DNA of 64,000 bases from Deltaproteobacteria bacterium (GCA_016792625.1 JAEUKK010000160.1:20653-84652); one strand, 5' to 3'. Positions 1-9,581 are shown, numbered from the stretch's first letter. Made by a program: numbers and translations. The notes: generated by a model not told the origin, from the sequence alone.

Positions 1-784
1 GCGAGTTGATCGCGCCGCCGCAGAGCGCGACGACCTTGGCCTGCACCTGCACCACCCGGCCCATGGTCGCCCGGCTGCCCGGGGCCCGCACCCGCGCGAC
101 CGCCCCGCTCACCCGCCCGTCGCGCATGGTCAGGGTGTCGACCTCGACGTCGCTGTAGAGGCGCAGGCCCCCCTCGACCGCGTCGGGCAAGAAGGTCACG
201 TGCATGCCCTGCTTGCCGTCGACCGGGCAGCCGACCCCGCAGAGGCCCGAATTGGCGCAGCCGCGCACGTTCCGGCGCAGGGGGCTCGCCTCCCAGCCCA
301 GGGCCCGCGCGCCCCGCAGCAGGGCGCGGTTGTTCTCGTTGGCCCGCTCCTCGGGCCAGGTGGCGATGCCCAGCCGCTGCTCGATGGCCTCGAAGTGCGG
401 CCGCAGGCTCTCCTCGTCGAGGCCCTCGATCCCGTGCACCTCGGCCCAGTGGCGCAGCACCCGCGGCGGCGTGCGAAAGCAGGTGGTCCAGTTCACCGTC
501 GTGCTGCCGCCCACCGAACGGCCCTGCAGCACGGCGATCGAGAGGTCGGCCGTCGCCCGGGCCCCCTGCTCTTGGTAGAGGTTGACGAAGGCCGCGCCCT
601 CGTCGCCCTGGAAACTTCGGCGCGTCTGGTAGGGCCCCGCCTCGAGCATCACGACGTCGAGGCCCGCCTCGACCAGCCCGGCGGCGAGCACGGCCCCGCC
701 CGCGCCCGAGCCGATGACCAGCACATCGCAGCGCTCGGCGACATCAGCGGTCAGCGCGCGACCTTCGGTGATCTGACCCTTCAT
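1..784 (-). CDS. GMC-family FAD oxidoreductase, N-terminal part
   Basis: The first 261 residues are visible; the rest runs off the left edge. The N-terminus carries a Rossmann dinucleotide fold, VLVIGSGAGGAV at about residues 21-32, followed by LEAGP and GRSVGGSTTVN, the usual FAD-contacting segments of glucose-methanol-choline oxidoreductases. A cysteine cluster (CANSGLCGVGCPVDGK) resembles that of the fatty-alcohol/gluconate branch. Its ATG overlaps the stop codon of the upstream Tat-exported small subunit by four bases (ATGA), so the two are translationally coupled and probably form one periplasmic dehydrogenase. Substrate is not predictable because the catalytic C-terminal domain is outside the window. 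Confidence 0.88.
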   Translation of the reverse strand, partial: MKGQITEGRALTADVAERCDVLVIGSGAGGAVLAAGLVEAGLDVVMLEAGPYQTRRSFQGDEGAAFVNLYQEQGARATADLSIAVLQGRSVGGSTTVNWTTCFRTPPRVLRHWAEVHGIEGLDEESLRPHFEAIEQRLGIATWPEERANENNRALLRGARALGWEASPLRRNVRGCANSGLCGVGCPVDGKQGMHVTFLPDAVEGGLRLYSDVEVDTLTMRDGRVSGAVARVRAPGSRATMGRVVQVQAKVVALCGGAINS

Positions 785-1563
785 GGCGACACCTGGGCGG
801 GAGCAGTCGGAGCAACCGGAGCAACCGGAGCAACCGAAGAAGGAGGAGAGCCCAAAGGGGAGGCGGGCGGGGCCGCGCCCGCCGAAGCCCCGCCGCTGGC
901 CCCATCCGGAGGAGCAGCCGCATCCGCCCCCGGCGCCGAGAACGGCGAGGCGGTCGGGTCCCACAGCGCGCGGTCTTGGGCCGGCTGGCGGTCGGGCGCG
1001 CTGGCTTGGCCGAAGTCGGGCGGGCCGGGGTAGCCGACCGCGGCGAAGGTGCGCGGGTCGGCGAAGTAGGCGGTGGCGCAGAGGCCGCGCAGGGCCTTGA
1101 ACGCGGTCTGGCGCACGGGCAGGGCGCTGATCTTCCAGCCCTCGAGGCTGCGGCGGCGCAGGGCCAGCGGGCGGCTCGAGAAGGGCCCCACCCGCTGGTC
1201 GAGGATGGCGCCAGCCAGGGCGCTCTCGAGCAGGTGCAGCGCGACGACGATCTGATCAGCGTCAGCCGGATCCATCCGGGCGAGCACGGCGTCGACCTTG
1301 GCCGCCACGCCCAGCGCGCTCGGGCGGGGCCAGGGCGGGCCGTCGGGGCAGACCGCCTCGGCCACCGCGACCAAAATGGCGTGGGTGCGCGGGCTCAGCA
1401 CCTGCAGCAGCAACGGCGGCTCGACGCTGGCGCCGGGCCAGGCCTGCAGCCCGCCCGCTGCCGCGCCGGCCACGAGCAGCCCGCCCAGGCCGAGCTTGAG
1501 GACCGCGCGCCGCGAGGCGCCCGCCCCGCCGCCCCGCGCGCCATACTCCGGGCTGTCCGCCAT
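781..1563 (-). CDS. Tat-exported gluconate 2-dehydrogenase subunit 3-like protein
   Basis: 260 residues. A twin-arginine signal is visible near residues 17-37 (SRRAVLKLGLGGLLVAGAAA). The segment LSPRTHAILVAVAEAVCPDG at about 57-76 is typical of the gluconate 2-dehydrogenase subunit 3 family, a small helical partner that escorts the FAD subunit across the membrane. The last 60 residues are Ala/Pro/Ser-rich and low complexity (SVAPVAPVAPTAP), encoded by a short GGAGCAACC-type repeat near 805-840. It is the first gene of an operon with the GMC oxidoreductase, overlapping it by four bases. Family assignment is from motif recognition only. Confidence 0.8.
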   Translation of the reverse strand: MADSPEYGARGGGAGASRRAVLKLGLGGLLVAGAAAGGLQAWPGASVEPPLLLQVLSPRTHAILVAVAEAVCPDGPPWPRPSALGVAAKVDAVLARMDPADADQIVVALHLLESALAGAILDQRVGPFSSRPLALRRRSLEGWKISALPVRQTAFKALRGLCATAYFADPRTFAAVGYPGPPDFGQASAPDRQPAQDRALWDPTASPFSAPGADAAAPPDGASGGASAGAAPPASPLGSPPSSVAPVAPVAPTAPAQVSP

Positions 1564-1638
1564 CCGCCCTCCCAGCGGCGCCGCCGCCGCGGCTCCACCC
1601 TACCAGAGCGGCGGGCGCCCGCAGCCCCGAGGTCCACG

Positions 1639-1905
1639 ATGCACCCGCGTTTCCGCATCAACCAGATGAAGCTGCAAAAGGCGCTGGACGAGGCGGTCGA
1701 AGAGGCGCTCTGGCGCGTGCAGCACGGCCCGCGCCTGCCCGGCGCGCTGGCCGACGCGGCCCGCCAGGTCTTGCGCAGCGGCGGGGTCGAGGGGGCCCAG
1801 GTCAGCGTCGAGCAGGCCCAAGACGGCGGCTGGGTGGTGAACGTGCGCCTGCCGGCGAGCGCGCCCCTCACCGAGCAGGTGCGCGTGCGGGTCGGGCCGC
1901 TCTGA
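1639..1905 (+). CDS. Small hypothetical protein, 88 aa
   Basis: Starts MHPRFRINQMKLQKALDEAV after a GAGGTCC ribosome site and ends in a compact alpha plus beta pattern (VNVRLPASAPLTEQVRVRVGPL). It is predicted to be cytosolic, with no signal peptide or membrane segment. It stands alone, divergent from the Tat protein (76-bp gap) and followed by the first MopE-repeat gene. I do not recognise a family. The open frame continues upstream, but the ATG at 1639 is the only start with a plausible ribosome site. Confidence 0.6.
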   Translation: MHPRFRINQMKLQKALDEAVEEALWRVQHGPRLPGALADAARQVLRSGGVEGAQVSVEQAQDGGWVVNVRLPASAPLTEQVRVRVGPL

Positions 1906-1994
1906 GGGCGCTCTGGGGCCCCGGCCGCCGACGGCTCGGTGACAAGCGGGCCCCCGTCCGGCAGGTTCGCGCCCCAGCGGCGGGGTCCGGCTGG

Positions 1995-2000
1995 TATCGT
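1995..2000 (+). promoter_or_regulatory. Possible -10 box TATCGT
   Basis: CTGGTATCGT lies 20 bp before the ATG at 2020 and resembles the GGTAGCGT boxes in front of the genes at 13421, 49708 and 52911. No convincing -35 was found. Confidence 0.35.
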
Positions 2001-2019
2001 CAGCGGCCTGGAGTCCCCG

Positions 2020-4602
2020 ATGCGCCCGCCCCTCTCCTTCGCCCTGCCCGCGCCCCTCCTCCCCCTGCTGATCGGCGCCTTGCTCGCCGGCTGCGACGGC
2101 GCGCCTGACCCCAAAGCCGACGGCGCGGTCGACGGCCTGAGCCCCAGCGCCGAAGATGGCGACGGCGACGGATTTTCGGCCGAAGACGACTGCAACGACC
2201 AAGACGCGGGCACCTTCCCCGGCGCGGTCGAGCGCTGCGACGGCCTCGACAACGACTGCGACGGCGCGGTCGACGAAGACGTGCAGGGCGAGTTCTACGC
2301 CGACGCCGACGGCGATGGCTTCGGCGACCCCGCGACGCCGATCACGGCCTGCGAGGCGCCCGACGGCGCGGTGCCCACCGCCACCGACTGCGACGACGCC
2401 GACCCGGCGGTCTTCCCCAGCGCCGATGAGCTCTGCGACGGCGTTGACAACAACTGCGACGGCGTGGCCGACGAGGGTGAGCGCACCACCGCCTACACCG
2501 ACGCCGACGCCGACGGCTGGGGCGACGAGGCCACCGCGGTCACCGTCTGCGGGCTCGGGCCCGACCAAGTCGAGCGGCCCGGCGACTGCGATGACGCGGC
2601 GGCGGGCAGCAACCCCGAGGCGGCCGAGGTCTGTGACGAGCAAGACAACGACTGCGACGATGTTGTCGACGAGGGCGTCGGCACGACCTGGTACGCCGAC
2701 ACCGACGGCGACGGCTTTGGCAACGTGGCGATCAGCACCGTCGCCTGCAGCGAGCCGGTCGGCTACGCGCCGGTCCCCGGCGACTGCGACGAGGGCGACG
2801 CGGCGGCCTACCCGGGCGCCGACGAGTGGTGCAACGGCAAAGATGACGACTGCGAGGGCGACATCGACGAGCCCGACGCGGTCGACGCGCTGACCTGGCA
2901 CGCCGACGGCGACGGCGACCGCTACGGCCTCGCCGCCGACACCACCGCGGCCTGCGCGCAGCCGGCCGGTTTTGTGGCCCCCACGGCCACTTTTGACTGC
3001 GACGACGCCCGCGCGCTCAGCAACCCCGGCGCCGACGAGACCTGCAGCGGCCTCGATGACGACTGTGACGGCCTGGTCGACGAGCCCGACGCGGTCGACG
3101 CGCCGACCTGGTGGCTCGACGCCGACGGCGATGGGGTCGGGGGCGCCCGCCTCAGCCAGCGCGCCTGCACAGCGCCGGTCGGCTACGCCGCGCTGAGCAC
3201 CGACTGCGACGACCTGCGGGCCCTGACCTTCCCCGGCGCGGCCGAGTCCTGCAATGACATCGACGACGACTGCGACGGCGTGGCCGACGACGGCTTGGCC
3301 ACGCCCACGCTCTACCGCGACGGCGACGGCGACGGTTTTGGCGACCCGGCGGGCGCCCGCACCGACTGCGACGCCCTGCCCGGCTACGTCGCCAACAACA
3401 CCGACTGCGACGATGCCCGCAGCAGCGCCAACCCCGGCGCGACCGAGGTCTGCGACGGGGTCGACAACGACTGCGACGGCAGCCTCGACGCCGCCGACCC
3501 GAGCATCAGCGGCGCCACCACCGTCTACACCGACGCCGACGGCGACAGCTACGGGGCCGGCGCCGCCCAGCGGGCCTGCGGGGTGCCCACCGGCACCGCC
3601 ACCCGGGCCGGCGACTGCGACGACGGCCTGTCGGCGGTCAACCCCGCCGCCGCCGAGGTCTGCAACGGCCGCGACGACGACTGCGACAGCCTGGTCGACG
3701 ACGCCGACCCGGGGCGCCTCGGCGGCTCGGTCTTCTACACCGACGCCGACGGCGACAGCTACGGGGTGACGACCGCGACCACCACCGCCTGCAGCCGCCC
3801 CACCGGCACGGCGGCCCTGGCCGGCGACTGCGATGACGCCCGGGCCACCGCCAACCCCGGGGCCAGCGAGCTGTGCAACGCGCTCGATGATGACTGCGAC
3901 GGCGTCGAAGACGACGGCGTGGTCGGCACCGGCGCGGCCTGCGGCGCGCTCGACTGCCAAGATATCCTCGACCTGAACCCGTCGGCGGCCAGCGGCACCT
4001 ACTACATCGACCCGACGCTCGACGGCACGGGCTACCAGGTGCAGTGCGAGATGACGACCGCCGGGGGTGGCTGGACGCTCATCGCCACCCAAGACTGGAG
4101 CGGCGGGGTCTGGACCACCACCAACGTGCGCGACGCGGTGCTCATCGGCAGCCTGAGCACGACCAGCGACTTTAAGGGCCAGGCCTGGAACGACCTGCCC
4201 TTCTCTGACCTGCTGTTCGAGAACGGCCTGCAGTACGCTGAGTACGAGGGCGTGCACAGCGGCGCCTCGAGCTTCCACACCTGGCAGGGGGCCATCCCCC
4301 GCAACTGCGGGCACGGCACCGTCTACACTTGGCCGATGACCAGCGGCACCCTGAGCTGGACGGGCCAGTGCAGCACCAACCTCTACATGCACGTGCGGGA
4401 CTGGGACGGCACCATCGGCTGCCCCTCGACCAGCGCCGACGACGGCGACGGCCCGGCGTGGAGCAGCGGCTTCAACAACGGCTGCCGCCTCGACGACCCG
4501 AGCCTCTCGGGCTGGTGGCGCCACGGCAACGCCGGCGGCGGCGTCTGGACCACCAACTTCCCCTGGACGGCCTCGCGCGCGCTGCGCATGTACGTCCGTT
4601 GA
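2020..4602 (+). CDS. MopE-repeat lipoprotein with fibrinogen-like C-terminal domain (paralogue 1)
   Basis: 860 residues. The ATG at 2020 gives a lipoprotein signal with lipobox LLAGC (Cys about residue 24). Nine repeats of the putative metal-binding motif CDGxDNDCDGxVDE follow, each spaced by a TDADGDGYG-type segment, up to about residue 630. These calcium/copper-binding repeats are known from Methylococcus MopE and abundant in myxobacteria. The last 215 residues start DCQDILDLNPSAASGTYYI and contain CEMTTAGGGWTLI, the entry of a fibrinogen-related domain often involved in glycan or protein binding. It is probably a surface-exposed adhesin or sensor on the outer membrane. A close paralogue follows 77 bp downstream. 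Confidence 0.85.
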   Translation: MRPPLSFALPAPLLPLLIGALLAGCDGAPDPKADGAVDGLSPSAEDGDGDGFSAEDDCNDQDAGTFPGAVERCDGLDNDCDGAVDEDVQGEFYADADGDGFGDPATPITACEAPDGAVPTATDCDDADPAVFPSADELCDGVDNNCDGVADEGERTTAYTDADADGWGDEATAVTVCGLGPDQVERPGDCDDAAAGSNPEAAEVCDEQDNDCDDVVDEGVGTTWYADTDGDGFGNVAISTVACSEPVGYAPVPGDCDEGDAAAYPGADEWCNGKDDDCEGDIDEPDAVDALTWHADGDGDRYGLAADTTAACAQPAGFVAPTATFDCDDARALSNPGADETCSGLDDDCDGLVDEPDAVDAPTWWLDADGDGVGGARLSQRACTAPVGYAALSTDCDDLRALTFPGAAESCNDIDDDCDGVADDGLATPTLYRDGDGDGFGDPAGARTDCDALPGYVANNTDCDDARSSANPGATEVCDGVDNDCDGSLDAADPSISGATTVYTDADGDSYGAGAAQRACGVPTGTATRAGDCDDGLSAVNPAAAEVCNGRDDDCDSLVDDADPGRLGGSVFYTDADGDSYGVTTATTTACSRPTGTAALAGDCDDARATANPGASELCNALDDDCDGVEDDGVVGTGAACGALDCQDILDLNPSAASGTYYIDPTLDGTGYQVQCEMTTAGGGWTLIATQDWSGGVWTTTNVRDAVLIGSLSTTSDFKGQAWNDLPFSDLLFENGLQYAEYEGVHSGASSFHTWQGAIPRNCGHGTVYTWPMTSGTLSWTGQCSTNLYMHVRDWDGTIGCPSTSADDGDGPAWSSGFNNGCRLDDPSLSGWWRHGNAGGGVWTTNFPWTASRALRMYVR

Positions 4603-4679
4603 GCATCTGACCGGGGGCCTCTCTACCCAGCCCCTAGGCGCAGCGCCCCCTTCTCCCCTCGCCTCGCTCGGAGCCCCCC

Positions 4680-7307
4680 ATGTCGGCGCAGCCCCGCTCG
4701 CTCCTCCTCCCCCTCCTCTCTCTGCTGGCCCTGGCCTGTGAGCCCACCGACAAGGGCGCCGCCGGCGGGGTCACCGACGGCCTGCAAGAGCAGCCGGGCG
4801 ACAACGACGGCGACGGCTTCTTCGGCGAAGAGGACTGCAACGACCAAGACCCCGCCACCAACCCGGGCGCGGTCGAGCGCTGCGATGGCATCGACAATGA
4901 CTGCGACGGCGAGGTCGACGAGGGCGTGATGGACGCCTTCTTCACCGACGCCGACGGCGACGGTTTTGGTGACCCCGCAGCCCCGGTCGAGGGCTGCGAG
5001 CCCCCCGCCGACGCCGTCCCCACCGGCAATGACTGCGACGACACCGACCCCGCGATCTACCCCAGCGCGCCCGAGGCCTGCGACGGGGTCGACAACAACT
5101 GCGACGGGGCCGCCGACGAAGGCGAGCGCACCATCGCCTACGCCGACGCCGACGCCGACGGGTATGGTGACCCAGCCACCGCCGAGGAGGTCTGCGGTCT
5201 CGGCGCGGGTCAGGTCGAGGTCGCCGGCGACTGCGATGACGGCGACGCCAACGCCAGCCCCGACGGCGAAGAGGTCTGCGACGAGGTCGACAACGACTGC
5301 GACGGCGTGGTCGATGAAGACACCGGCCTGCTCTTCTACGCCGACACCGACGGCGACGGCGTGGGGGTCACCGGGGTCAACATCACGGCCTGCAGCGAGC
5401 CGGTCGGCTACAGCGCCGCGCCCGGCGACTGCGACGACGAGAACGACCAGATCTTCCCCGGGGCCACCGAGCGCTGCAACAGCGCCGATGACGACTGCGA
5501 CGGCGACATCGACGAAGACGACGCGGTCGACGCCCAGCGCTGGCGGCCCGACCTCGACGGCGACGGTTTTGGCGGCGCCTGGGCCGGCGCCCAGAGCTGC
5601 GTCGCCCCCGCCGACCACCTGCCCGACAGCGGCCCCACCGACTGTGACGACGCGGCGGTCGCGGTCTACCCCGGCGCCGACGAGCTGTGCAATGGCGTTG
5701 ACGACGACTGCGACGCCATTGTCGACGGCCCCACCAGCATCGACCAGCAGACCTTCTACGCCGACGCCGACAGCGACAGCTGGGGCAACGCGGCGGCCAG
5801 CAGCCTCGCCTGCAGCGCCCCGGCCGGTTTTGTGGCCCGGGCGGGCGACTGCGACGACACGCGCGCCAGCAGCTCACCCGATGGGGTTGAGGCGTGCAAC
5901 GACCTCGACGATGACTGCGACGGTACGCCAGACGACGGCATCGCCACCACCCGCTGGTATACCGACGCCGACCGTGACAGCTATGGCGCCGCCGCCGGCT
6001 GGGTCGAGGACTGCGCTGCGCCCGCCGGGTCGGTGGCGGTGGCCGGCGACTGCGACGACGCCAACAACCTCATCAAGCCCAGCGCCACCGAGGCCTGCAA
6101 CGGCTACGACGACGACTGCGACGGCCAGATCGACGCGGCCGACACCAGCTTGGTCGGCGGCACCACCGTCTGGGTCGACGCCGACGGCGACAGCTACGGG
6201 GCCGGCGCCTCGCGCACCGCCTGCAGCGTCACCAGCGGCTTTGCGTCCCGGGCGGGCGACTGCAACGACAGCGCGGCCGCGGTCAGCCCCCTGGCCGCCG
6301 AGGTCTGCAACAGCGTCGATGACGACTGCGACGGGCTCACCGACGCCGCCGACGCGGGCCTGGTCGGCGGGATCAGCGTCTACGCCGACACTGACGGCGA
6401 CGGCTACGGCGCGGGCGCGGCCAGCCGGGCCTGCGCGGCCGGCGGGGGCTACGTCGCCGACAACACCGACTGCAACGACAGCACCGCCGCGGTCAGCCCC
6501 ATGGCCGCCGAGCGCTGCAATGGCCTCGACGACGACTGCGACAGCCTGGTCGACGACGCCGACCCCGGCCGGGTGGGCGGCAGCAGCTACTACCGCGACG
6601 TCGACGGCGATGGCTATGGGGGCAGCAGCACCACCACCGCCTGCAGCACCCCCTCGGGCTACACCGCAACCGGCGGCGACTGCAACGACGCGAGCGCCAG
6701 CGTGCGCCCCGGCGCGGCCGAGGTCTGCAACGCCGCCGACGACGACTGCGACACCATCACCGACGACGGCGTGCTCGGCACCGGCGCCGCCTGCCCCGCG
6801 CTGGACTGCGAAGACATCATCCTCGACAACCCGAGCCGCGCCTCGGGCACCTACACCCTCACCCGTGGGGCCTATTACTGCCAGATGACCAAAGACGGCG
6901 GGGGATGGACGCGCCTCGCCGCCGACCACCCGGTCTATGGCACGGGCTACGACAGCACCGCGCACAACACCAGCCCCCGCTTCCCCTGGGACGAGGTGCT
7001 CTTTGAGTACAGCAGCGGCAGCGCCACCGCCCACTGCAGCTACCCGGGCTCGATGACCAGCTGCAACAACCTCGGCTTTCAGTTCGCGAGCGAGAGCTGG
7101 GGCCTGCCGCTGAACTGGGGCAGCTCGCTCTGCGGCCTGGGCACCCGCAGCTACGAGTCGGCCACCCGCTACATCGGCGGGTCTGACTTCGTGGTCAGCC
7201 GCAGCCTGAGCACCGACACCATCCGCCTCGGCGCGCTGGAGGGGATCGCGAGCTGCACCACCAGCGACAACCCAGGCACGGCATACGTGAACATCTACGT
7301 GCGGTGA
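4680..7307 (+). CDS. MopE-repeat lipoprotein with fibrinogen-like C-terminal domain (paralogue 2)
   Basis: 875 residues, begun by ATG at 4680; lipobox LALAC is near residue 20. It contains ten CDGxDNDCDG-type repeats separated by DADGDGYG motifs, then a GTGAACPALDCEDII linker and a C-terminal domain with CQMTKDGGGWTRLA, a fibrinogen-related signature. Its layout matches the preceding gene, so the pair arose by tandem duplication and subsequent divergence of the ligand-binding domain (the two C-termini share little beyond the GGGW core). Expected location is the outer-membrane surface. The periodic codons leave very long but meaningless antisense frames. Confidence 0.85.
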   Translation: MSAQPRSLLLPLLSLLALACEPTDKGAAGGVTDGLQEQPGDNDGDGFFGEEDCNDQDPATNPGAVERCDGIDNDCDGEVDEGVMDAFFTDADGDGFGDPAAPVEGCEPPADAVPTGNDCDDTDPAIYPSAPEACDGVDNNCDGAADEGERTIAYADADADGYGDPATAEEVCGLGAGQVEVAGDCDDGDANASPDGEEVCDEVDNDCDGVVDEDTGLLFYADTDGDGVGVTGVNITACSEPVGYSAAPGDCDDENDQIFPGATERCNSADDDCDGDIDEDDAVDAQRWRPDLDGDGFGGAWAGAQSCVAPADHLPDSGPTDCDDAAVAVYPGADELCNGVDDDCDAIVDGPTSIDQQTFYADADSDSWGNAAASSLACSAPAGFVARAGDCDDTRASSSPDGVEACNDLDDDCDGTPDDGIATTRWYTDADRDSYGAAAGWVEDCAAPAGSVAVAGDCDDANNLIKPSATEACNGYDDDCDGQIDAADTSLVGGTTVWVDADGDSYGAGASRTACSVTSGFASRAGDCNDSAAAVSPLAAEVCNSVDDDCDGLTDAADAGLVGGISVYADTDGDGYGAGAASRACAAGGGYVADNTDCNDSTAAVSPMAAERCNGLDDDCDSLVDDADPGRVGGSSYYRDVDGDGYGGSSTTTACSTPSGYTATGGDCNDASASVRPGAAEVCNAADDDCDTITDDGVLGTGAACPALDCEDIILDNPSRASGTYTLTRGAYYCQMTKDGGGWTRLAADHPVYGTGYDSTAHNTSPRFPWDEVLFEYSSGSATAHCSYPGSMTSCNNLGFQFASESWGLPLNWGSSLCGLGTRSYESATRYIGGSDFVVSRSLSTDTIRLGALEGIASCTTSDNPGTAYVNIYVR

Positions 7308-7347
7308 ACATGGATAGAGGGAGGGGGTTGGTCCCCGCTCCCCTCCC

Positions 7348-8220
7348 TCAACCGCCCCGCGCCTCGAGCACCGGCCCGCCCATCTCGGCCCGAATCCCGA
7401 GGTACTGGGCGGTGAACCGGCCATCCTCCTCGCGGATCACCACGCCCTCTGGCAGATCGAGCCCCGCGGGCTCTGGCCCCAGACCGCCCACAAAGAGCGA
7501 GATGGTCGGCGGGCGCCCCCGGCGGAACCACACATCGAGGCGCCGCCAGAGCTGCAGGCCCGCCGCGGGGTAGCTCTGCGCCGGGCGCTCGTCGAAGGCG
7601 GCGTGGCAGAGGGCAAAGTGGCCATCGGGCGCCAGCGCCTTGGCCGCGGTGCGGGCGTAGTCGAAGACGTCGCCGCGCAGCTCCATCCGGCAGGCGGCGC
7701 GCTGCGGGTGCGGGCTGACGTGGCCCTTGCCCAGCGGGATGTAGGGCGGGCTGCCGGTCACCGCCGCGTAGCAGCCCTCTTCGTCGGCGGGAAGGCTGGC
7801 CGGGTCGCGCAGGTCGCCATGGCGGGCCCTGACCCGGTCACCGAGACCATTGTAGGTGACGGTCTTCTTGGCGAGCAGGTGGCTGACCCGCTGGGCCTCG
7901 ACCATGGTCAGGCGGGCGTCGGCCGGCCGGCGGTGCAGGGCCAGCAGCCCGACCGAGCCGATGCCCGCGCCGATGTCGAGCAGGGCCTTGGCCTCGGGCG
8001 CGACCCGGGCCGAGAGCCAGGCGGTGAGCAGGTCGTCGGTCGAGAAGCGGTGCCCGCCGCTGAGCTGGAAGATGCGCCAAGCCCCGGCGAGCAGGTCGAG
8101 GCTCTCGTGCGGGCCGGGCAGGGGGCGCCCGTCGGCGTCGCGCGCGTCTGAGACCTGGGCCTCGAGGGCGGCGAGCTGGTCGGGGTTCAGGGGGTCGGCT
8201 GCGGCAGAGATGGGATCCAT
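7348..8220 (-). CDS. TrmN6-like tRNA adenine-N6 methyltransferase
   Basis: 290 residues. The order GGHRFSTDDLLTAWLSAR, then LLDIGAGIGSVGL (SAM-binding motif I), then TGSPPYIPLG (catalytic [N/S]PPY motif IV) matches the YfiC/TrmN6 family, which methylates A37 of tRNA1(Val). The usual Asn of NPPY is Ser here, which is tolerated in related proteins. The 60-residue N-terminal extension before the HRFSTD motif is longer than in E. coli TrmN6. The gene is convergent with the MopE lipoprotein (40-bp gap) and 31 bp downstream of the YARHG lipoprotein on the same strand. The exact tRNA substrate is inferred from family only. Confidence 0.75.
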   Translation of the reverse strand: MDPISAAADPLNPDQLAALEAQVSDARDADGRPLPGPHESLDLLAGAWRIFQLSGGHRFSTDDLLTAWLSARVAPEAKALLDIGAGIGSVGLLALHRRPADARLTMVEAQRVSHLLAKKTVTYNGLGDRVRARHGDLRDPASLPADEEGCYAAVTGSPPYIPLGKGHVSPHPQRAACRMELRGDVFDYARTAAKALAPDGHFALCHAAFDERPAQSYPAAGLQLWRRLDVWFRRGRPPTISLFVGGLGPEPAGLDLPEGVVIREEDGRFTAQYLGIRAEMGGPVLEARGG

Positions 8221-8251
8221 TCGCGCCCCTATCCCCGCGGTGGGCGGGGGC

Positions 8252-8821
8252 TCAAGGCCCGCACATCACCTTGGCGGCCTTGCGGCGCTGGGCCTCTTCG
8301 ACGTTGGCCTTGGCCATGGCCGAGAGCTTCGCGTCGCTGTAGCCGGGGTCGGGCGTATACCAGGGCTGATCCCGAAAGGCGGCCTTCCACTGCTCTTTCT
8401 CGAAGGTGCGGCCATAGGTCGCATAGATGCAGTTGCGGTAGTAGTCCCAGATCTCGCAGCTCGGCACGTCGCTGGTCGGCCAGTCGAGCGTGCAGGCCAT
8501 CTCGTCGTGCGCGCCGCACAGCGCGCAGTAGTTGGCCTGCACCTCATCAAAGCTGTACACCGTCAGCAGCCGGCAGTCCGGCGTGCACATTGACTTGGGC
8601 TGGGCCGAGAAGCGCCCCGCGCCCGCCGCTTTGGCGCCCTTGCCCTTTCCCTTGCCTTTCCCCTTCGATGCCCCATCGGGCGAAGCGGGCGGGGCGGCCT
8701 GGGCGGTGGGCACCGCGGTCGGGCTGACGCTCGGGCCAGCGGCAGGCGCGCCGGGCGCGGGCGCAGCCCCGCAGGCGGGCAACACAAGGGCGAAGCAGAG
8801 CAGGGCGGCGGCGCGGGTCAT
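8252..8821 (-). CDS. YARHG-domain lipoprotein
   Basis: 189 residues from the ATG at 8821 (a TTG two codons earlier is less likely). Lipobox LPAC is at residues 14-17, followed by a Pro/Ala linker and a run of alternating Lys-Gly (KGKGKGKGKG). The C-terminal half contains paired cysteines (CTPDC, CALC) and the segment WDYYRNCIYATYGRTFE followed by QPWYTPD, which matches the YARHG domain, an extracellular module usually found on bacterial lipoproteins. Two extra cysteines around the YARHG core suggest disulphides. Function is unknown. It probably forms an operon with the TrmN6-like gene downstream. Confidence 0.72.
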   Translation of the reverse strand: MTRAAALLCFALVLPACGAAPAPGAPAAGPSVSPTAVPTAQAAPPASPDGASKGKGKGKGKGAKAAGAGRFSAQPKSMCTPDCRLLTVYSFDEVQANYCALCGAHDEMACTLDWPTSDVPSCEIWDYYRNCIYATYGRTFEKEQWKAAFRDQPWYTPDPGYSDAKLSAMAKANVEEAQRRKAAKVMCGP

Positions 8822-8897
8822 GGACAATCACCTCTGGCCCGCGCCTATCCCACAAGCCGAGGGTGCCGCACCCCACGCCCTTCCCACATCGGGGCGC

Positions 8898-9581
8898 TCA
8901 GCCGAGCTTGCCGATGGCCTCGGCGACCGCCTCGCGCACCTCGGGCGCCGGGTCTTGGGCCATCCCGCGCAGCTGCACGCTAAAGGCGGGCCCGCCGAGC
9001 AGGCCGATCGCCCGCACCGCCTCGAGGCGCACCCGCGAGTCGGCGTGGCGCAGGCAGGGCTTGATCTGGGTGACCGCCGAGCGCCACACCGTGAGGCCGG
9101 CGATGCGGCAGCCCAGCGCCAGCTCTTTGGGCTCGGTGCTGCGCAGGTAGGCGCGCACCCGCTCGCGGCCGGGGCCGTCGAGGGTGTGGCCGACGAAGCG
9201 GGCGGCGGCCTTGTCGAGATCGCTGAGATCGAGGCGGGCCCAGGGGTTGCCCGGGTCGTCGGCGGTGAGCTTGTGGTCGTCAAAAGTGCGCCGCGGGGCG
9301 GCGGCCTGCACCGCCGCGTCGGCGATCTTGGGCGGCGGCGGCTCTTCTTTGGCCACGCTGTAGAGCTGCTCGTTGCCGACCTCTTCGATGACGCCGATCT
9401 GGGCGTCGGGCACGGCGCGGCCCATGGCGACAGCGAGCTGGATGAGGCGGGGCAGCGGCACGGTGGTGTTGGCGCGGGCGAGCACGCCGGGCTCGTCGGT
9501 CACCGGCTGGCAACCACCGGGGAGCAAGGCGCGCTCTCGGGGGCTGAGCGGGGCATCACGGCGAAGCTCAAGGATGGGCAT
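8898..9581 (-). CDS. HEAT-repeat protein
   Basis: 227 residues. The start MPILELRR at 9581 follows CGGCGGAGGTCCCC, a ribosome site and leader nearly identical to that of the unknown gene at 19741. The C-terminal 70 residues carry two HEAT-like repeats (HADSRVRLEAVRAIGLLGG and DPAPEVREAVAEAIGKLG), a protein-interaction fold. The N-terminal 150 residues are not recognised. No signal peptide or membrane segment is present, so it should be cytosolic. It lies between the YARHG lipoprotein and, separated by a family A repeat, the TIR-SLOG gene on the same strand. Confidence 0.68.
   Translation of the reverse strand: MPILELRRDAPLSPRERALLPGGCQPVTDEPGVLARANTTVPLPRLIQLAVAMGRAVPDAQIGVIEEVGNEQLYSVAKEEPPPPKIADAAVQAAAPRRTFDDHKLTADDPGNPWARLDLSDLDKAAARFVGHTLDGPGRERVRAYLRSTEPKELALGCRIAGLTVWRSAVTQIKPCLRHADSRVRLEAVRAIGLLGGPAFSVQLRGMAQDPAPEVREAVAEAIGKLG

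Noticed and set aside
1600..4524. Very long antisense open frames over the MopE and Sel1 genes (also 16112-18901 and 47485-51852)
   Set aside because: They arise from periodic Asp/Gly/Cys codons in GC-rich DNA and give only Val/Ala/Gly-rich text without domains.
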